The notes below the pieces were generated by a model. The model had not been told where the DNA came from and did no database searches. It saw nothing but the letters and a program-made list of their open reading frames with translations. Position numbers and translations under genes: made by a program. This document shows, piece by piece, positions 35,085 to 44,085 of a DNA stretch of 64,000 nt (position 1 is the stretch's first letter; each line of letters begins with the position of its first letter). Source of the stretch: Meridianimarinicoccus aquatilis. GTDB lineage: Bacteria > Pseudomonadota > Alphaproteobacteria > Rhodobacterales > Rhodobacteraceae. The stretch covers positions 1-64,000 of the forward strand of contig NZ_SMZO01000009.1 in NCBI RefSeq assembly GCF_004358675.1, read 5' to 3'.

Positions 35085-36464
35085 ATGACAATCTACCACA
35101 ATATTCCGTTCAATCGGCTGACAGTCGGGATGGAGGCGACTGCAGAGCGGTTATGCCTTGCCGATGATCTGTACATTTTTGCGCACTCGTCGGGAAACCT
35201 GAATCCCTTGCATATTCCCGAAGCGGACGGCGATGGCGATGGTATTCCCGAGGCGATGGCCCCGTCCGCGTGGGTGGGTGCGTTGATTTCCGGTGTTCTG
35301 GGCAACCAACTGCCGGGACCCGGGACCGTTTATGAAAGCCAAATGCTGGAATATGTCGGGCACGCCAAGCAGGGCGACACATTGCGGATCACTGTGCGAC
35401 TGACCGAAAAGCTTGATGGTCGCCGCGTGCGTTTGGACACGCGCGTCGATACGCAGGATGGTGCGCCCGTTGCGATTGGCGAAGCCATCGTTGTTGCCCC
35501 AAGCATCGAGGCGGAATTTGACGCCGCTGGTGTGCCGGGTCTTGGTGTATACCGCCACCGCCATTTTGATGCCCTGTTGGCCAGTGCAGAGCCGCTGGAT
35601 GCGACCCCGACTGCCGTTGTGGTTCCGGATGATGCGCATTCGTTGGGGGGGGCGATGCTGGCGATGGAGCATACCATCATCACGCCCATACTGGTCGGTG
35701 ACCCCGAACTCATCGCTTTGGCCGCGGCCGAGCTGGGGAAAGACCTGTCGGGGATCGAAGTGATCGCTGCCGAAAATCATGCGGATGCTGCTGCCAAAAG
35801 CGTGGCTTTGGTGCGCTCTGGCCGGGCGCGGGCGCTGATGAAGGGCCATTTGCACACTGATGTGCTGCTGTCAGCGGTGCTGAAACGTGAGGGCGGTCTG
35901 CGCACAGGGCGACGTTTGAGCCATTGTTTTGTTTTCGATGTTCCAGGTCTGCCGCATCTGCTGACCGTAACCGATGCGGCTATCAACATTGCTCCTGATC
36001 TGGAAACAAAGGTCGACATCGTCCAGAATGCGATCGACCTGATGAGGGCGCTAGGCGTTGAACAGCCCAAGGTTGGCGTGCTCTCTGCGGTCGAAACGGT
36101 CACGCCCAAGATCCCGTCCACATTGGACGCCGCAATTCTGTCGAAAATGGCAGAGCGGGGGCAGATCACAGGCGGACTGGTCGATGGCCCGCTGGCGATG
36201 GACAATGCCATGGACCTTGAGGCGGCGCGCACAAAGGGCATTACTTCGCTTGTCGCCGGCCGTGCCGAGGTACTGGTCGCGCCGAACCTTGAGGCGGGGA
36301 ACATGCTAGCAAAGGAATTGACTTATGCGGCCCATGCCGAAGGCGGCGGGGTCGTTCTGGGCGCAAGTTGCCCGATTATCCTGACCAGCCGCGCTGACGG
36401 CGAAAAGGCACGCCTTGCCTCTTGCGCGATTGCGGCACTTGCGGCTGGGGCCGCAAAGGTATGA
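35085..36464 (+). CDS. Bifunctional enoyl-CoA hydratase (MaoC) / phosphate acetyltransferase
   Basis: 459 residues from ATG 35085, with CGGAGAA upstream. Residues 1-150 form a MaoC hot-dog domain, including the DLYIFAHSSGNLNPLHI hydratase motif. Residues about 165-459 form the phosphate acetyl/butyryltransferase domain (ALMKGHLHTDVLLSAV, and ITGGLVDGPLAMDNA). The fusion is known in alphaproteobacteria. It links acyl-CoA to acyl-phosphate, which the overlapping ackA gene converts to acid plus ATP. Its stop overlaps ackA by 4 bases (ATGA). Confidence 0.9.
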   Translation: MTIYHNIPFNRLTVGMEATAERLCLADDLYIFAHSSGNLNPLHIPEADGDGDGIPEAMAPSAWVGALISGVLGNQLPGPGTVYESQMLEYVGHAKQGDTLRITVRLTEKLDGRRVRLDTRVDTQDGAPVAIGEAIVVAPSIEAEFDAAGVPGLGVYRHRHFDALLASAEPLDATPTAVVVPDDAHSLGGAMLAMEHTIITPILVGDPELIALAAAELGKDLSGIEVIAAENHADAAAKSVALVRSGRARALMKGHLHTDVLLSAVLKREGGLRTGRRLSHCFVFDVPGLPHLLTVTDAAINIAPDLETKVDIVQNAIDLMRALGVEQPKVGVLSAVETVTPKIPSTLDAAILSKMAERGQITGGLVDGPLAMDNAMDLEAARTKGITSLVAGRAEVLVAPNLEAGNMLAKELTYAAHAEGGGVVLGASCPIILTSRADGEKARLASCAIAALAAGAAKV

Positions 36465-37627
36465 GCTGCGTACTTACGCTGAACGCAGGGTCATCATCCA
36501 TCAAGTTCGGCGTCTATAACGCCGCCCCTGAACCCGATTTGCTCGCCGTTGGGCTGGTCGAAAAGCTGGAAAGCGCGACGCCGCATCTTGTTTTGCATCA
36601 AGGGAGCGACACCACCGAACATACCCTTTCGGAGGGTGGCCATGATGCCGCCGTTATCGCGATATTGGCGGCGGTGACGCCAGTTCTGGCGGGACGCAAA
36701 GTGGCCGCCGTGGGGCATCGGATCGTCCATGGTGGGCCGGACCATTCGGGGCCTGCGCGCGTCACCCCCGAGATGCTGGCAGATCTTGAACGCTATGTCC
36801 CTTTTGCGCCACTGCATCAGCCGCACAACCTGTCCGCGGTCCGCGCGGCGATGGTCGCGTTTCCGGATGCCGTGCAAGTCGGTTGTTTTGACACGGCATT
36901 TCACAGGGGTCACCCTTTCGTAAATGACACCTTTGCGCTTCCGCGACGATTTTATGACAAAGGCGTGCGCCGGTACGGGTTTCACGGGCTGAGTTACGAT
37001 TTCATCAGCGGTGAATTGGACCGGATCGACCCGGATGATCATCACCGCCGGACAATCGTCTGCCACCTTGGAAACGGCGCCTCGCTTTGCGCAATTCGGG
37101 GTGGACGAAGCGTTGGGTCCACAATGGGGTTTTCGGCGCTGGACGGGTTGCCCATGGGAACGCGCTGCGGCCAGATTGACCCCGGCGTCGTGCTGTACCT
37201 CTTGGATCAGGAAGGCATGACCAGCAGCGAGATATCAGGACTGTTGTACAAGGAAAGCGGGCTGAAGGGCATGTCGGGCCTGTCAAACGACATGCGCGAA
37301 TTGCTTGCCTCGGACCGCGCTGAAGCGGCGCAAGCGGTGGACTATTTCGTTTTTCGGATCCGCCGCGAGATTGGCGCAATGGCTGCGGTTCTGGGCGGAC
37401 TGGACACATTGGTTTTCTGTGGTGGCATTGGCGAGAATGCCGGCGAGATCCGCGCGAAAGTCTGCGAGGGAATGGACTGGTTGGGGATATTGCTCGACCG
37501 TACGGCGAATGAAACGCCGTTTTCGCAGCCGGGTGGCGTGGTGTCGGAGGGAGAGGTCACGGTGCGGGTTCTGCGCACAGATGAAGAGCGGATCATCGCC
37601 CGCGCAGCGTCTGCCGCGCTGGAGTGA
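36461..37627 (+). CDS. ackA: Acetate kinase
   Basis: 388 residues from ATG 36461. LTLNAGSSSIKFGVY is the N-terminal phosphate motif of the acetokinase family, followed by GHRIVHGG, CFDTAFH and RYGFHGLSYD. HLGNGASLCAIRGGRSVGSTM completes the active site. FCGGIGENAGEIR is the adenosine-binding motif. It makes ATP from acetyl-phosphate (or other short acyl-phosphates). As the third gene of the fabI/MaoC-Pta/ackA operon, it closes a route from acyl-CoA to free acid. Confidence 0.94.
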   Translation: MSCVLTLNAGSSSIKFGVYNAAPEPDLLAVGLVEKLESATPHLVLHQGSDTTEHTLSEGGHDAAVIAILAAVTPVLAGRKVAAVGHRIVHGGPDHSGPARVTPEMLADLERYVPFAPLHQPHNLSAVRAAMVAFPDAVQVGCFDTAFHRGHPFVNDTFALPRRFYDKGVRRYGFHGLSYDFISGELDRIDPDDHHRRTIVCHLGNGASLCAIRGGRSVGSTMGFSALDGLPMGTRCGQIDPGVVLYLLDQEGMTSSEISGLLYKESGLKGMSGLSNDMRELLASDRAEAAQAVDYFVFRIRREIGAMAAVLGGLDTLVFCGGIGENAGEIRAKVCEGMDWLGILLDRTANETPFSQPGGVVSEGEVTVRVLRTDEERIIARAASAALE

Positions 37628-37645
37628 TCGTTATAGTGCGCTTTC

Positions 37646-37993
37646 TTAATCGTGCCGTCTTGTTGTGTGGTGCGGAAGGCCGGGGCGATCATCGACCCAC
37701 ACTTTGTTTCGGGTGCTGGCGTTTCTCGCAGGCCCTAGCGTCACAACGGTCCAGTAGATTGACGCAAGGCTCGTGCACATGAAAAGGCCAACTATAGCGG
37801 CCAGCATCGGCCCGACGCTGCACTCAACACACAGCCAAACTGTCAACGGACTTGCCGCAATGACAATCCCTGATTTTACCATCAAGGGGCTAAGCCAATG
37901 GTGAAATCTTTGTCTTTCTGACTTGTTACTCACTCGTTTCCCGATCTCGAGATGTAAAAAACTACGATCCGAGAGATCGCCTGGGCTGCTCAT
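37646..37993 (-). CDS. Hypothetical small membrane protein
   Basis: 115 residues from ATG 37993, which has GAGAGG five to seven bases upstream; an ATG at 38017 is in frame. After a basic, hydrophilic first 45 residues, two hydrophobic segments follow (VKSGIVIAASPLTVWLCV and GPMLAAIVGLFMCTSL), then a basic tail. This suggests two membrane helices. No family is recognised. It is convergent with ackA, 18 bases away, and has no evident operon partner. The likely ribosome site and membrane segments support it moderately. Confidence 0.45.
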   Translation of the reverse strand: MSSPGDLSDRSFLHLEIGKRVSNKSERQRFHHWLSPLMVKSGIVIAASPLTVWLCVECSVGPMLAAIVGLFMCTSLASIYWTVVTLGPARNASTRNKVWVDDRPGLPHHTTRRHD

Positions 37994-38440
37994 AAACCTC
38001 TCGTGTGTCTTTTTCATTAAATTTATCGTGTTTGCGTAGATAACTTCGGTTATGGGTGCTTAGGGCCGTAAACAAAGCCTTCAGTGTGCAATTCGTCGCG
38101 CTTTGCCCGTTTTTGGCGTTTCAGGCGCGACTTTTCGGTCGCATGCCATGCGCCCCGGATGGGTGGGTGCTGTTAAAAGTGACCTTCGCGCGCGGGCGAT
38201 CTCGGTCCCATGTTCCAGAAAGCGGCGTTGCAGTGCGCCCACTCTCACGGCTTTTTCTTTTGACGTTCTTGGTCTGCGCCGATTTTTCGCTTACTCGGTC
38301 AGCGCGTCCGCGACTGGTGACGCAGTGCCGGCGAGCATGATCAAGGTCTGGGTGGCAAACATGTTTCCTAACAGCGGCGCGGTTTTATCTGCGGTCGTAC
38401 GGGGCCCACGTGCTTCGGTTCGCAGACCCGCGAGCGTGAC
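37994..38440. other. 447-base gap, nothing recognised
   Basis: The stretch between the small membrane protein and the flippase-like gene has short open frames on the plus strand (to about 113 codons) without ribosome sites, motifs or hydrophobic pattern. I see no RNA gene or repeat in it. It presumably holds the promoters of the two divergent genes. Confidence 0.4.
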
Positions 38441-39397
38441 ATGAAACTTCCGGCAAAACTGCGTGAATGGCGGCCGGGAAAAGGCACGGTGCGCCTCTTG
38501 TCCACGTTTGGATTGGTGGTTCTGTTGGGCTTTGTGGTCGATCTGCGCGCGGCCGTATCGCTGTTGTGGGCCGCGGACGGGACTTGGCTTTTGGCGGGGT
38601 ATGCGGCGTTGACCCTGCAAACAGTAATTTCCGCAGCGCGTTGGCGACTGATGGCAGAGCGGTTGGATCATAGGTTCAGCCTGCTTCGGGCGGTCCGCGA
38701 ATACTACTTGGCACAATTCCTGAACCAGACATTGCCGGGCGGGATGGTGGGCGATGCTGGCCGTGCGCTGCGGGCGCGTGAAGGGGCAGGGCTCGTGCGG
38801 GCCGGTCAGGCTGTCTTGTTTGAACGGATGTCCGGACAAATCGCTTTGATCGTGTTGGCTGCACCTGGTCTTGCAGTGTCTGCCATTTTGCCCGGCGGCG
38901 TGCGCTGGCCTGCCGCCCTTGGCACGGTTGCGCTTGCTGTGGCGGCGTTTCTGGTCCTGATGCCACTTCTGGTGCTGGGCGGAAGCCGTGCACCCGGCGC
39001 GGTTGGCCGCGCGTCGCGGGACTTTCTGGGCGCTGCCAAGCACGCCGTGTTCGCGCGCGAGGTCCGGTTGACACAAATTGTGCTGAGCTTTGGAACAGCT
39101 CTATCTACGCTTGCCGCGTTCAGTTTCTGTGCGGCTGCGACCGGCACAGGGCTGAACGCCTTCTCGGTGGTGACAGTGGTCCCGTTGATCTTGCTGGCGA
39201 TGATTATTCCGTTGTCGGTTGCAGGTTGGGGCCTGCGCGAAAGTGCTGCGGCACTGCTGTTTCCGGTGATCGGCGCGTCGGCCGAAGCAGGTGTTGCGGC
39301 GTCGGTCGCGTTCGGGTTGGTTTTCTTGGCGGTCACATTGCCGGGCGCTGCCGTGCTACTGTGGGATATGCAGGTGCGCCGTGGGTCCGCTGATTGA
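38441..39397 (+). CDS. Lysylphosphatidylglycerol synthase TM-region / UPF0104 family membrane protein
   Basis: 318 residues, with about seven to eight membrane segments. Family landmarks include LQTVISAARWRLMAERL, then FLNQTLPGGMVGDAGRALRAR near residue 95 and a late IPLSVAGWGLRES. The family includes the flippase domains of MprF and sugar-lipid loci. Here there is no synthetase domain, so it is a stand-alone membrane protein, perhaps moving a lipid or lipid-linked compound. No functional partner is adjacent. Confidence 0.88.
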   Translation: MKLPAKLREWRPGKGTVRLLSTFGLVVLLGFVVDLRAAVSLLWAADGTWLLAGYAALTLQTVISAARWRLMAERLDHRFSLLRAVREYYLAQFLNQTLPGGMVGDAGRALRAREGAGLVRAGQAVLFERMSGQIALIVLAAPGLAVSAILPGGVRWPAALGTVALAVAAFLVLMPLLVLGGSRAPGAVGRASRDFLGAAKHAVFAREVRLTQIVLSFGTALSTLAAFSFCAAATGTGLNAFSVVTVVPLILLAMIIPLSVAGWGLRESAAALLFPVIGASAEAGVAASVAFGLVFLAVTLPGAAVLLWDMQVRRGSAD

Positions 39398-39636
39398 GGC
39401 AACGAAATCACCCTGATGACGGAGTGTTGAAAAAGCACCATGTCTGCGAATTGAGAGGGTTGAGGAAAGCATTTCCCACTTTCAGGACATAATTTTGAAC
39501 AAAATCCCGAGACGTGGCGAAATTGGCGAATGAATTAGAACTATTTCCTTTGCCTCGGCTGGCTGTCGCACCTTGATTTTGTCCTGAGAAACGGCGAAAT
39601 GACGCACAATAGACATTAGTTCCCATGGAGGACGCT

Positions 39637-40584
39637 ATGAAACATTTCGCTCTTGCGACCGTCGCGGCGGCCCTTTCGCTGCAAACCGCTGTCTTTGCCC
39701 AGGAGTCTACTGATTTCGGTCCGTTGATTTCTGTGCAGGATTTGGTCGCCATTCAGGCCGAGGTCGACCCACTCGTGATCGATATCCGCGCCGCAAATGA
39801 AGATGGCTACGCCGGCGGCCACATCGCCGGGGCGGTCAGCGCGCCCTATGGCCTGTTTCGTGGTCCGGCCGAAAACCCGGGTGAACTGGTTCCAGAAGAC
39901 AAACTTACCGAGGTTCTGCGCAGCCTTGGCGTAACCACAGATCGACCGACTGTTGTTGTGCATCAGGGGTCTAACGAAACCGATTTCGGGGCCGCCGCGC
40001 GCGTTTACTGGACGCTGAAGTCAAGCGGCGTCAGCCAACTGGCGATTTTGAACGGCGGGATCAATGCGTGGACCGAAGCGGGTGAGGCGCTTGAAAAGAC
40101 AACAGTAACGCCAACTCCGTCCGACATTACAGTATCGTTTTCGGATCAGTGGTTGGCGACATCTGACGAGGTGCTCGCAGTTGTGAATGGCGAACAAAAC
40201 GCGCTTCTTCTTGATGCGCGTCCGGAAGAGTTCTGGTCCGGCCAGACAAGCCATGCAGCGGCCGCAAAACCCGGCACTTTGCCACAATCCAAGTATTTCA
40301 CGCACTCCACTTGGTTTGGTGGTGGCCCGGTTATCGTTGATGCCGATGCCGCTCGGGATCTTGCGGCGCAACAGGGCTTTACTGACGAAAGTGAGATCGT
40401 TTCATTCTGCAACACCGGGCACTGGGCTGCGACCAACTGGTTCGCTTTGAGTGAACTGGCTGGCATCGAAAATGTGAAGCTTTACCCGGAATCGATGGTA
40501 GGATGGTCGAACAAGGGCTATGAAATGGCCAATGTCCCAGGGTTGCTTCAAAACCTCTGGACCCAGATCAAAAGCGTATTCTGA
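39637..40584 (+). CDS. Exported two-domain rhodanese
   Basis: 315 residues from ATG 39637, with GGAGG upstream and a signal peptide ending AVFAQ. Domain 1 (VIDIRAANEDGYAGGHIAGA) lacks the active cysteine (VVVHQGSNE). Domain 2 has it in VSFCNTGHWAATNW. It should be periplasmic and transfer or accept sulfane sulfur, for example from thiosulfate. The next gene, seven bases on, is a YeeE-type sulfur transporter, so the pair probably captures a sulfur compound outside the membrane and moves it in. Confidence 0.92.
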   Translation: MKHFALATVAAALSLQTAVFAQESTDFGPLISVQDLVAIQAEVDPLVIDIRAANEDGYAGGHIAGAVSAPYGLFRGPAENPGELVPEDKLTEVLRSLGVTTDRPTVVVHQGSNETDFGAAARVYWTLKSSGVSQLAILNGGINAWTEAGEALEKTTVTPTPSDITVSFSDQWLATSDEVLAVVNGEQNALLLDARPEEFWSGQTSHAAAAKPGTLPQSKYFTHSTWFGGGPVIVDADAARDLAAQQGFTDESEIVSFCNTGHWAATNWFALSELAGIENVKLYPESMVGWSNKGYEMANVPGLLQNLWTQIKSVF

Positions 40585-40591
40585 GGTTTAA

Positions 40592-41710
40592 ATGACTGAT
40601 GTGACTGCGGTAAACACCGCTTCGGGAACATCCCATCGCGCCGCCCTTATTGGGGCGGCGGCTTTGTTTGTGGCTGTCGTTGGCCTGTTCGTGGGTGCGC
40701 GCTACGGCCTTCTTCTGGCGATCGGCCTTGGTTTTGGCATCACGCTTGAAGGATTGCGGTTCGGTTTTGCGGGCCCGTGGCGCGCCATGATCTTGCGCCG
40801 TGATCCGGCCGGAATCATCGCCCAGCTTTTCGCGATCGCGATTGTGGCGATTGTGGCAATCCCGCTTTTGGCCAGTCACGGCGACGAGCTTAACGGCGCG
40901 CATGCTCCGGTCGGAGTGGCGATGATCGGCGGGGCCTTCGTGTTCGGCATATGCATGCAGATCGTGCTTGGTTGCGGATCGGGTACGTTGGTGAATGCCG
41001 GTAGCGGCAATCCCGTGAGCTTGGTTGCTCTGCCGTTTTTCGCCATTGGCAGTTTTGCCGGCGCGTATCATCTGTTCTGGTGGACAGGCCTTGGGTCGGC
41101 CCCGCTGGTGGTGTTTTCCGGAACCAGTGGCCTGATCATTACGCTTGTGGCGCTGGCCGCGATCGGGGCCTTCGTTTGGTGGCGCGCGGCGCCAGAAAAC
41201 CGCCGTGTGCCCCGCCGCTTGTGGATCGCCGCGAGCTTGGTTGCCCTGCTTGCGATTGGGAACCTGATTGTGTCTGGCCAGCCATGGGGCGTGGTTTACG
41301 GCCTTGGCCTATGGGCTGCGAAGGGCGTCACGCTTTTGGGCGGTGATCTGTCTGGGTCTGCATTTTGGGGGTCGCCGGACACTCAAAATCGTCTGGCCGC
41401 CAGCGTCCTGACCGATATCACCAGCTTGACCAACATCGGCATCATCGCCGGGGCTGCGCTTGTCGCGTCCTGGCGTGCGGGACTAAAACAGGCGCTGCCC
41501 AAACTTCCCGCGCGGGCATGGATTGCGACGATCGTAGCTGGCTTTCTTCTGGGCTATTCGTCTCGGTTGGCGTTCGGCTGCAACGTGGGCGCATTTTTCA
41601 GCGGTATCTCGACAGGTAGCCTGCATGGGTGGGTCTGGTTCGGGGCTGCGTTCCTGGGTGCCGTGCAAGGCGTTCGGATTCGCCCCTATCTTGGTCTGGA
41701 GGCACGCTGA
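40592..41710 (+). CDS. YeeE/YedE-family sulfur (thiosulfate) transporter
   Basis: 372 residues with about nine or ten membrane segments. Conserved cysteines sit in FGICMQIVLGCGSGT near residue 125 and in LAFGCNVGAFFSGI near residue 330, matching the thiosulfate-path cysteines of TsuA/YeeE. Two GxxxG-rich halves are visible, as in that fold. It should carry thiosulfate or another sulfane-sulfur compound into the cytoplasm. It is paired with the exported rhodanese and a tiny downstream gene. Confidence 0.92.
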   Translation: MTDVTAVNTASGTSHRAALIGAAALFVAVVGLFVGARYGLLLAIGLGFGITLEGLRFGFAGPWRAMILRRDPAGIIAQLFAIAIVAIVAIPLLASHGDELNGAHAPVGVAMIGGAFVFGICMQIVLGCGSGTLVNAGSGNPVSLVALPFFAIGSFAGAYHLFWWTGLGSAPLVVFSGTSGLIITLVALAAIGAFVWWRAAPENRRVPRRLWIAASLVALLAIGNLIVSGQPWGVVYGLGLWAAKGVTLLGGDLSGSAFWGSPDTQNRLAASVLTDITSLTNIGIIAGAALVASWRAGLKQALPKLPARAWIATIVAGFLLGYSSRLAFGCNVGAFFSGISTGSLHGWVWFGAAFLGAVQGVRIRPYLGLEAR

Positions 41711-41886
41711 TGCAGCTTACCCGCAGATTTGTCGCCGTCATGGCGCTTGGCTTGATCGGCCTCGTTCTGGTGATTGATTTCGCCGGCGGCGCGGTGCCCA
41801 ATGCCTATCAGGCCCCGGCTGTCGTTGCGCTGGGGTCTGGTCAGGTGGCCACTGGCGCCATGTGCGCAGGATTGCCCGGGAACTGA
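41710..41886 (+). CDS. Tiny membrane protein encoded after the YeeE-type transporter
   Basis: 58 residues. Its ATG shares one base with the transporter's stop (TGATG), so translation is coupled. There is one hydrophobic helix near residues 8-28 and a short polar tail with a single Cys near the end (GAMCAGLPGN). I do not recognise a family. Coupling, a membrane helix and a conserved-looking terminal cysteine support a real accessory protein of the sulfur transporter, but this rests on arrangement only. Confidence 0.6.
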   Translation: MQLTRRFVAVMALGLIGLVLVIDFAGGAVPNAYQAPAVVALGSGQVATGAMCAGLPGN

Positions 41887-41985
41887 AGCGCGAAGCTGGA
41901 TTGTGTCGGCTCATAGAGCTGTCTTTTCTCGGCGGAGTGAATAGGGCAGGTTAAGCTGCATCGCATCCCAGCCAAAAGGACAGCC

Positions 41986-42741
41986 ATGAAAATCGCCGAT
42001 CTTCCCGTGATCGTCACCGGCGCAGCGTCGGGCCTTGGTGCTGCCACGGCCCGGTTTCTTGCCGACCGCGGTGCACGCATTGCGTTGTTTGACCGTGACG
42101 CCCAAGGTGAAGCACTTGCAGCTGAAATCGGTGGTTGTTTCTTTGCCGTGGACATCGCGAACGAAGCCAGCATCGCGGGGGCTGTTGACGGCGCGGTGGA
42201 ATGGTTCGGGGCGGCCCCGCGGGCTTTGGTGCATTGCGCTGGAATTGTGCATGCTCAGACGACCTTGGGCCGCAACGGGCGACACACATTGGATGCCTTC
42301 ACCAAAGTGATTGATGTCAATTTATCCGGAACCTTCGCACTGGCCAGCGCCGTTTCCGACGCAATGGCTGGCTCTGACCCTGACGCAGATGGATCGCGCG
42401 GGGCCATCGTTCTGACCGCGTCAGTGGCAGCCTTCGACGGGCAGCGTGGGCAAGTGGCCTATGCTGCGTCGAAGTCGGGTGTCGCGGGCATGGTTTTGCC
42501 TCTCTCGCGCGATCTGGCCCGCAACGGGATCAGGGTTAACGCAATCGCGCCGGGGTTGTTCAAAACGCCGATGTTGGAAAGCCTTGGTGACGACGTGTGC
42601 GCGGACCTTGCCAAGGATGTGGCGTTTCCTCGGCGACTTGGAAATCCGGAAGAGTTTGCGCATGCAGCCACATTTTTGATTGAAAACAAATATATGAATG
42701 GCGCGACGCTCAGGCTGGACGGTGGTATCCGGCTTCCTTGA
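41986..42741 (+). CDS. SDR, 3-hydroxyacyl-CoA dehydrogenase type 2-like
   Basis: 251 residues from ATG 41986, with AAAAGGA upstream. TGAASGLG is the nucleotide motif, HCAG replaces the more usual NNAG, and the catalytic residues are Ser (TASVA) and YAASK. The long insert with HTLDAFTKVIDVNLSGTF and the closing NGATLRLDGGIRL fit the type 2 3-hydroxyacyl-CoA dehydrogenase subgroup, which uses NAD to oxidise hydroxyacyl-CoA or hydroxysteroid substrates. It is followed after 112 bases by a branched-chain-type importer on the same strand. A shared catabolic pathway is possible but unproven. Confidence 0.87.
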   Translation: MKIADLPVIVTGAASGLGAATARFLADRGARIALFDRDAQGEALAAEIGGCFFAVDIANEASIAGAVDGAVEWFGAAPRALVHCAGIVHAQTTLGRNGRHTLDAFTKVIDVNLSGTFALASAVSDAMAGSDPDADGSRGAIVLTASVAAFDGQRGQVAYAASKSGVAGMVLPLSRDLARNGIRVNAIAPGLFKTPMLESLGDDVCADLAKDVAFPRRLGNPEEFAHAATFLIENKYMNGATLRLDGGIRLP

Positions 42742-42853
42742 GGCGCCTTGAAACCCGGGCAAAACCACCGGCGAAAGCTTGCCGACGTCTTGCAGCGGGT
42801 CGCGTGGTGGCTTACCGTCTGACCAAACAAGATGGACCGAAGGGACGATAGGG

Positions 42854-44002
42854 ATGACACGCAAGGGATGGGTCGTTGGCGCGGCCATGATGCTGGCTTT
42901 GGGGCTCACGCAAGCCTCTGCTCAGGATTCTGCGCTGAAGGTCGGTATGATCACGACGCTTTCAGGCGGTGGTGCTGGTCTTGGCATCGATGTGCGTGAC
43001 GGCTTTTTGCTTGCGGTCAAGCAAGCAGGCGTCCCGATCGACGTCGTCGTCGAAGATGACCAGCGCAAACCCGATATTGCCGTCCAACTGGCTGACAAGC
43101 TGATCCAATCGGACAAGGTCGATGTGATGACCGGGATCATTTTCTCCAACCTCGCGATGGCGGTGATCCCGTCAGCTGTGGCACAGGGCAAGATTTACCT
43201 GTCGCCCAATGCTGGTCCATCGCAACTGGCCGGTCCAGGCTGCAACCCGAACTACTTCAACGTTGCGTGGCAGAACGACAACCTGCACGAAGCAGCAGGT
43301 GCCTATGCCAACAGCGCCGGTCACAGCAACAGCTTCATCCTTGCGCCGAATTACCCTGCCGGGCAGGATGCGCTGACCGGATACAAGCGTTTCTACGAAG
43401 GCGAATTGGCCGGAGAGCTTTACACAGCGCTGGGTCAGACTGACTACGCCGCCGAGATTGCACAGATCAGGGCAAGCGGCGCTGACAGCGTGTTCTTCTT
43501 CTTGCCGGGCGGAATGGGGATTTCGTTCCTCAAGCAATACGCGGATAGCGGTGTTGATATGCCGGTGATCGGGCCGGCCTTCAGTTTTGACCAAGGCATT
43601 TTGCAAGCCGTCGGCGACGCTGCACTGGGCGTGCGCAACACCTCGCAATGGTCCAAGGACCTGGACAACCCGACCAACGCGGCTTTTGTCGAAAGCTTTC
43701 AGGCCGAATATGGTCGGTTGCCGTCGCTTTACGCCAGCCAAGGCTTTGACACCGCGAACCTGCTGATCAGCGCGATGGGCAAAGCCGATGTCGCGGATGC
43801 AGACGCGTTCCGCGCGGCCCTGAAAGAGGCAGATTTTGACAGCACGCGTGGCGCCTTCAAGTTCAACACCAACCAGCACCCGGTGCAGGACATCTATGTG
43901 CGCGAAGTCGTCAAAGAAGGCGACGTGTTCACCAACCGCATCGTTGCGACAGCCCTTCGTGAACGCGGCGATGCTTATGCCGCTGATTGCCCGATGGAGT
44001 GA
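42854..44002 (+). CDS. ABC substrate-binding protein, branched-chain amino acid type (LivJ/K family)
   Basis: 382 residues from ATG 42854. A signal peptide ends TQASAQ. The Peripla_BP_6 fold is visible in VGMITTLSGGGAGLGIDV, VVVEDDQRKPDIAVQLADKL and FFFLPGGMGISFLKQYADSG. Two cysteines (GPGCNPNYF and DCPME at the C-terminus) could form a disulfide. Members of this branch often bind aromatic acids, amides or urea rather than leucine. It heads a complete five-gene transporter set. The ligand is unknown. Confidence 0.92.
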   Translation: MTRKGWVVGAAMMLALGLTQASAQDSALKVGMITTLSGGGAGLGIDVRDGFLLAVKQAGVPIDVVVEDDQRKPDIAVQLADKLIQSDKVDVMTGIIFSNLAMAVIPSAVAQGKIYLSPNAGPSQLAGPGCNPNYFNVAWQNDNLHEAAGAYANSAGHSNSFILAPNYPAGQDALTGYKRFYEGELAGELYTALGQTDYAAEIAQIRASGADSVFFFLPGGMGISFLKQYADSGVDMPVIGPAFSFDQGILQAVGDAALGVRNTSQWSKDLDNPTNAAFVESFQAEYGRLPSLYASQGFDTANLLISAMGKADVADADAFRAALKEADFDSTRGAFKFNTNQHPVQDIYVREVVKEGDVFTNRIVATALRERGDAYAADCPME

Positions 44003-44085
44003 AGGCGCCCTTGACCCTGCGCGCTGATCCATTCCTGCCGGAGGCATAGACACGTGCGATTCATTGCCGTCTGTCGGTGTGCCCG

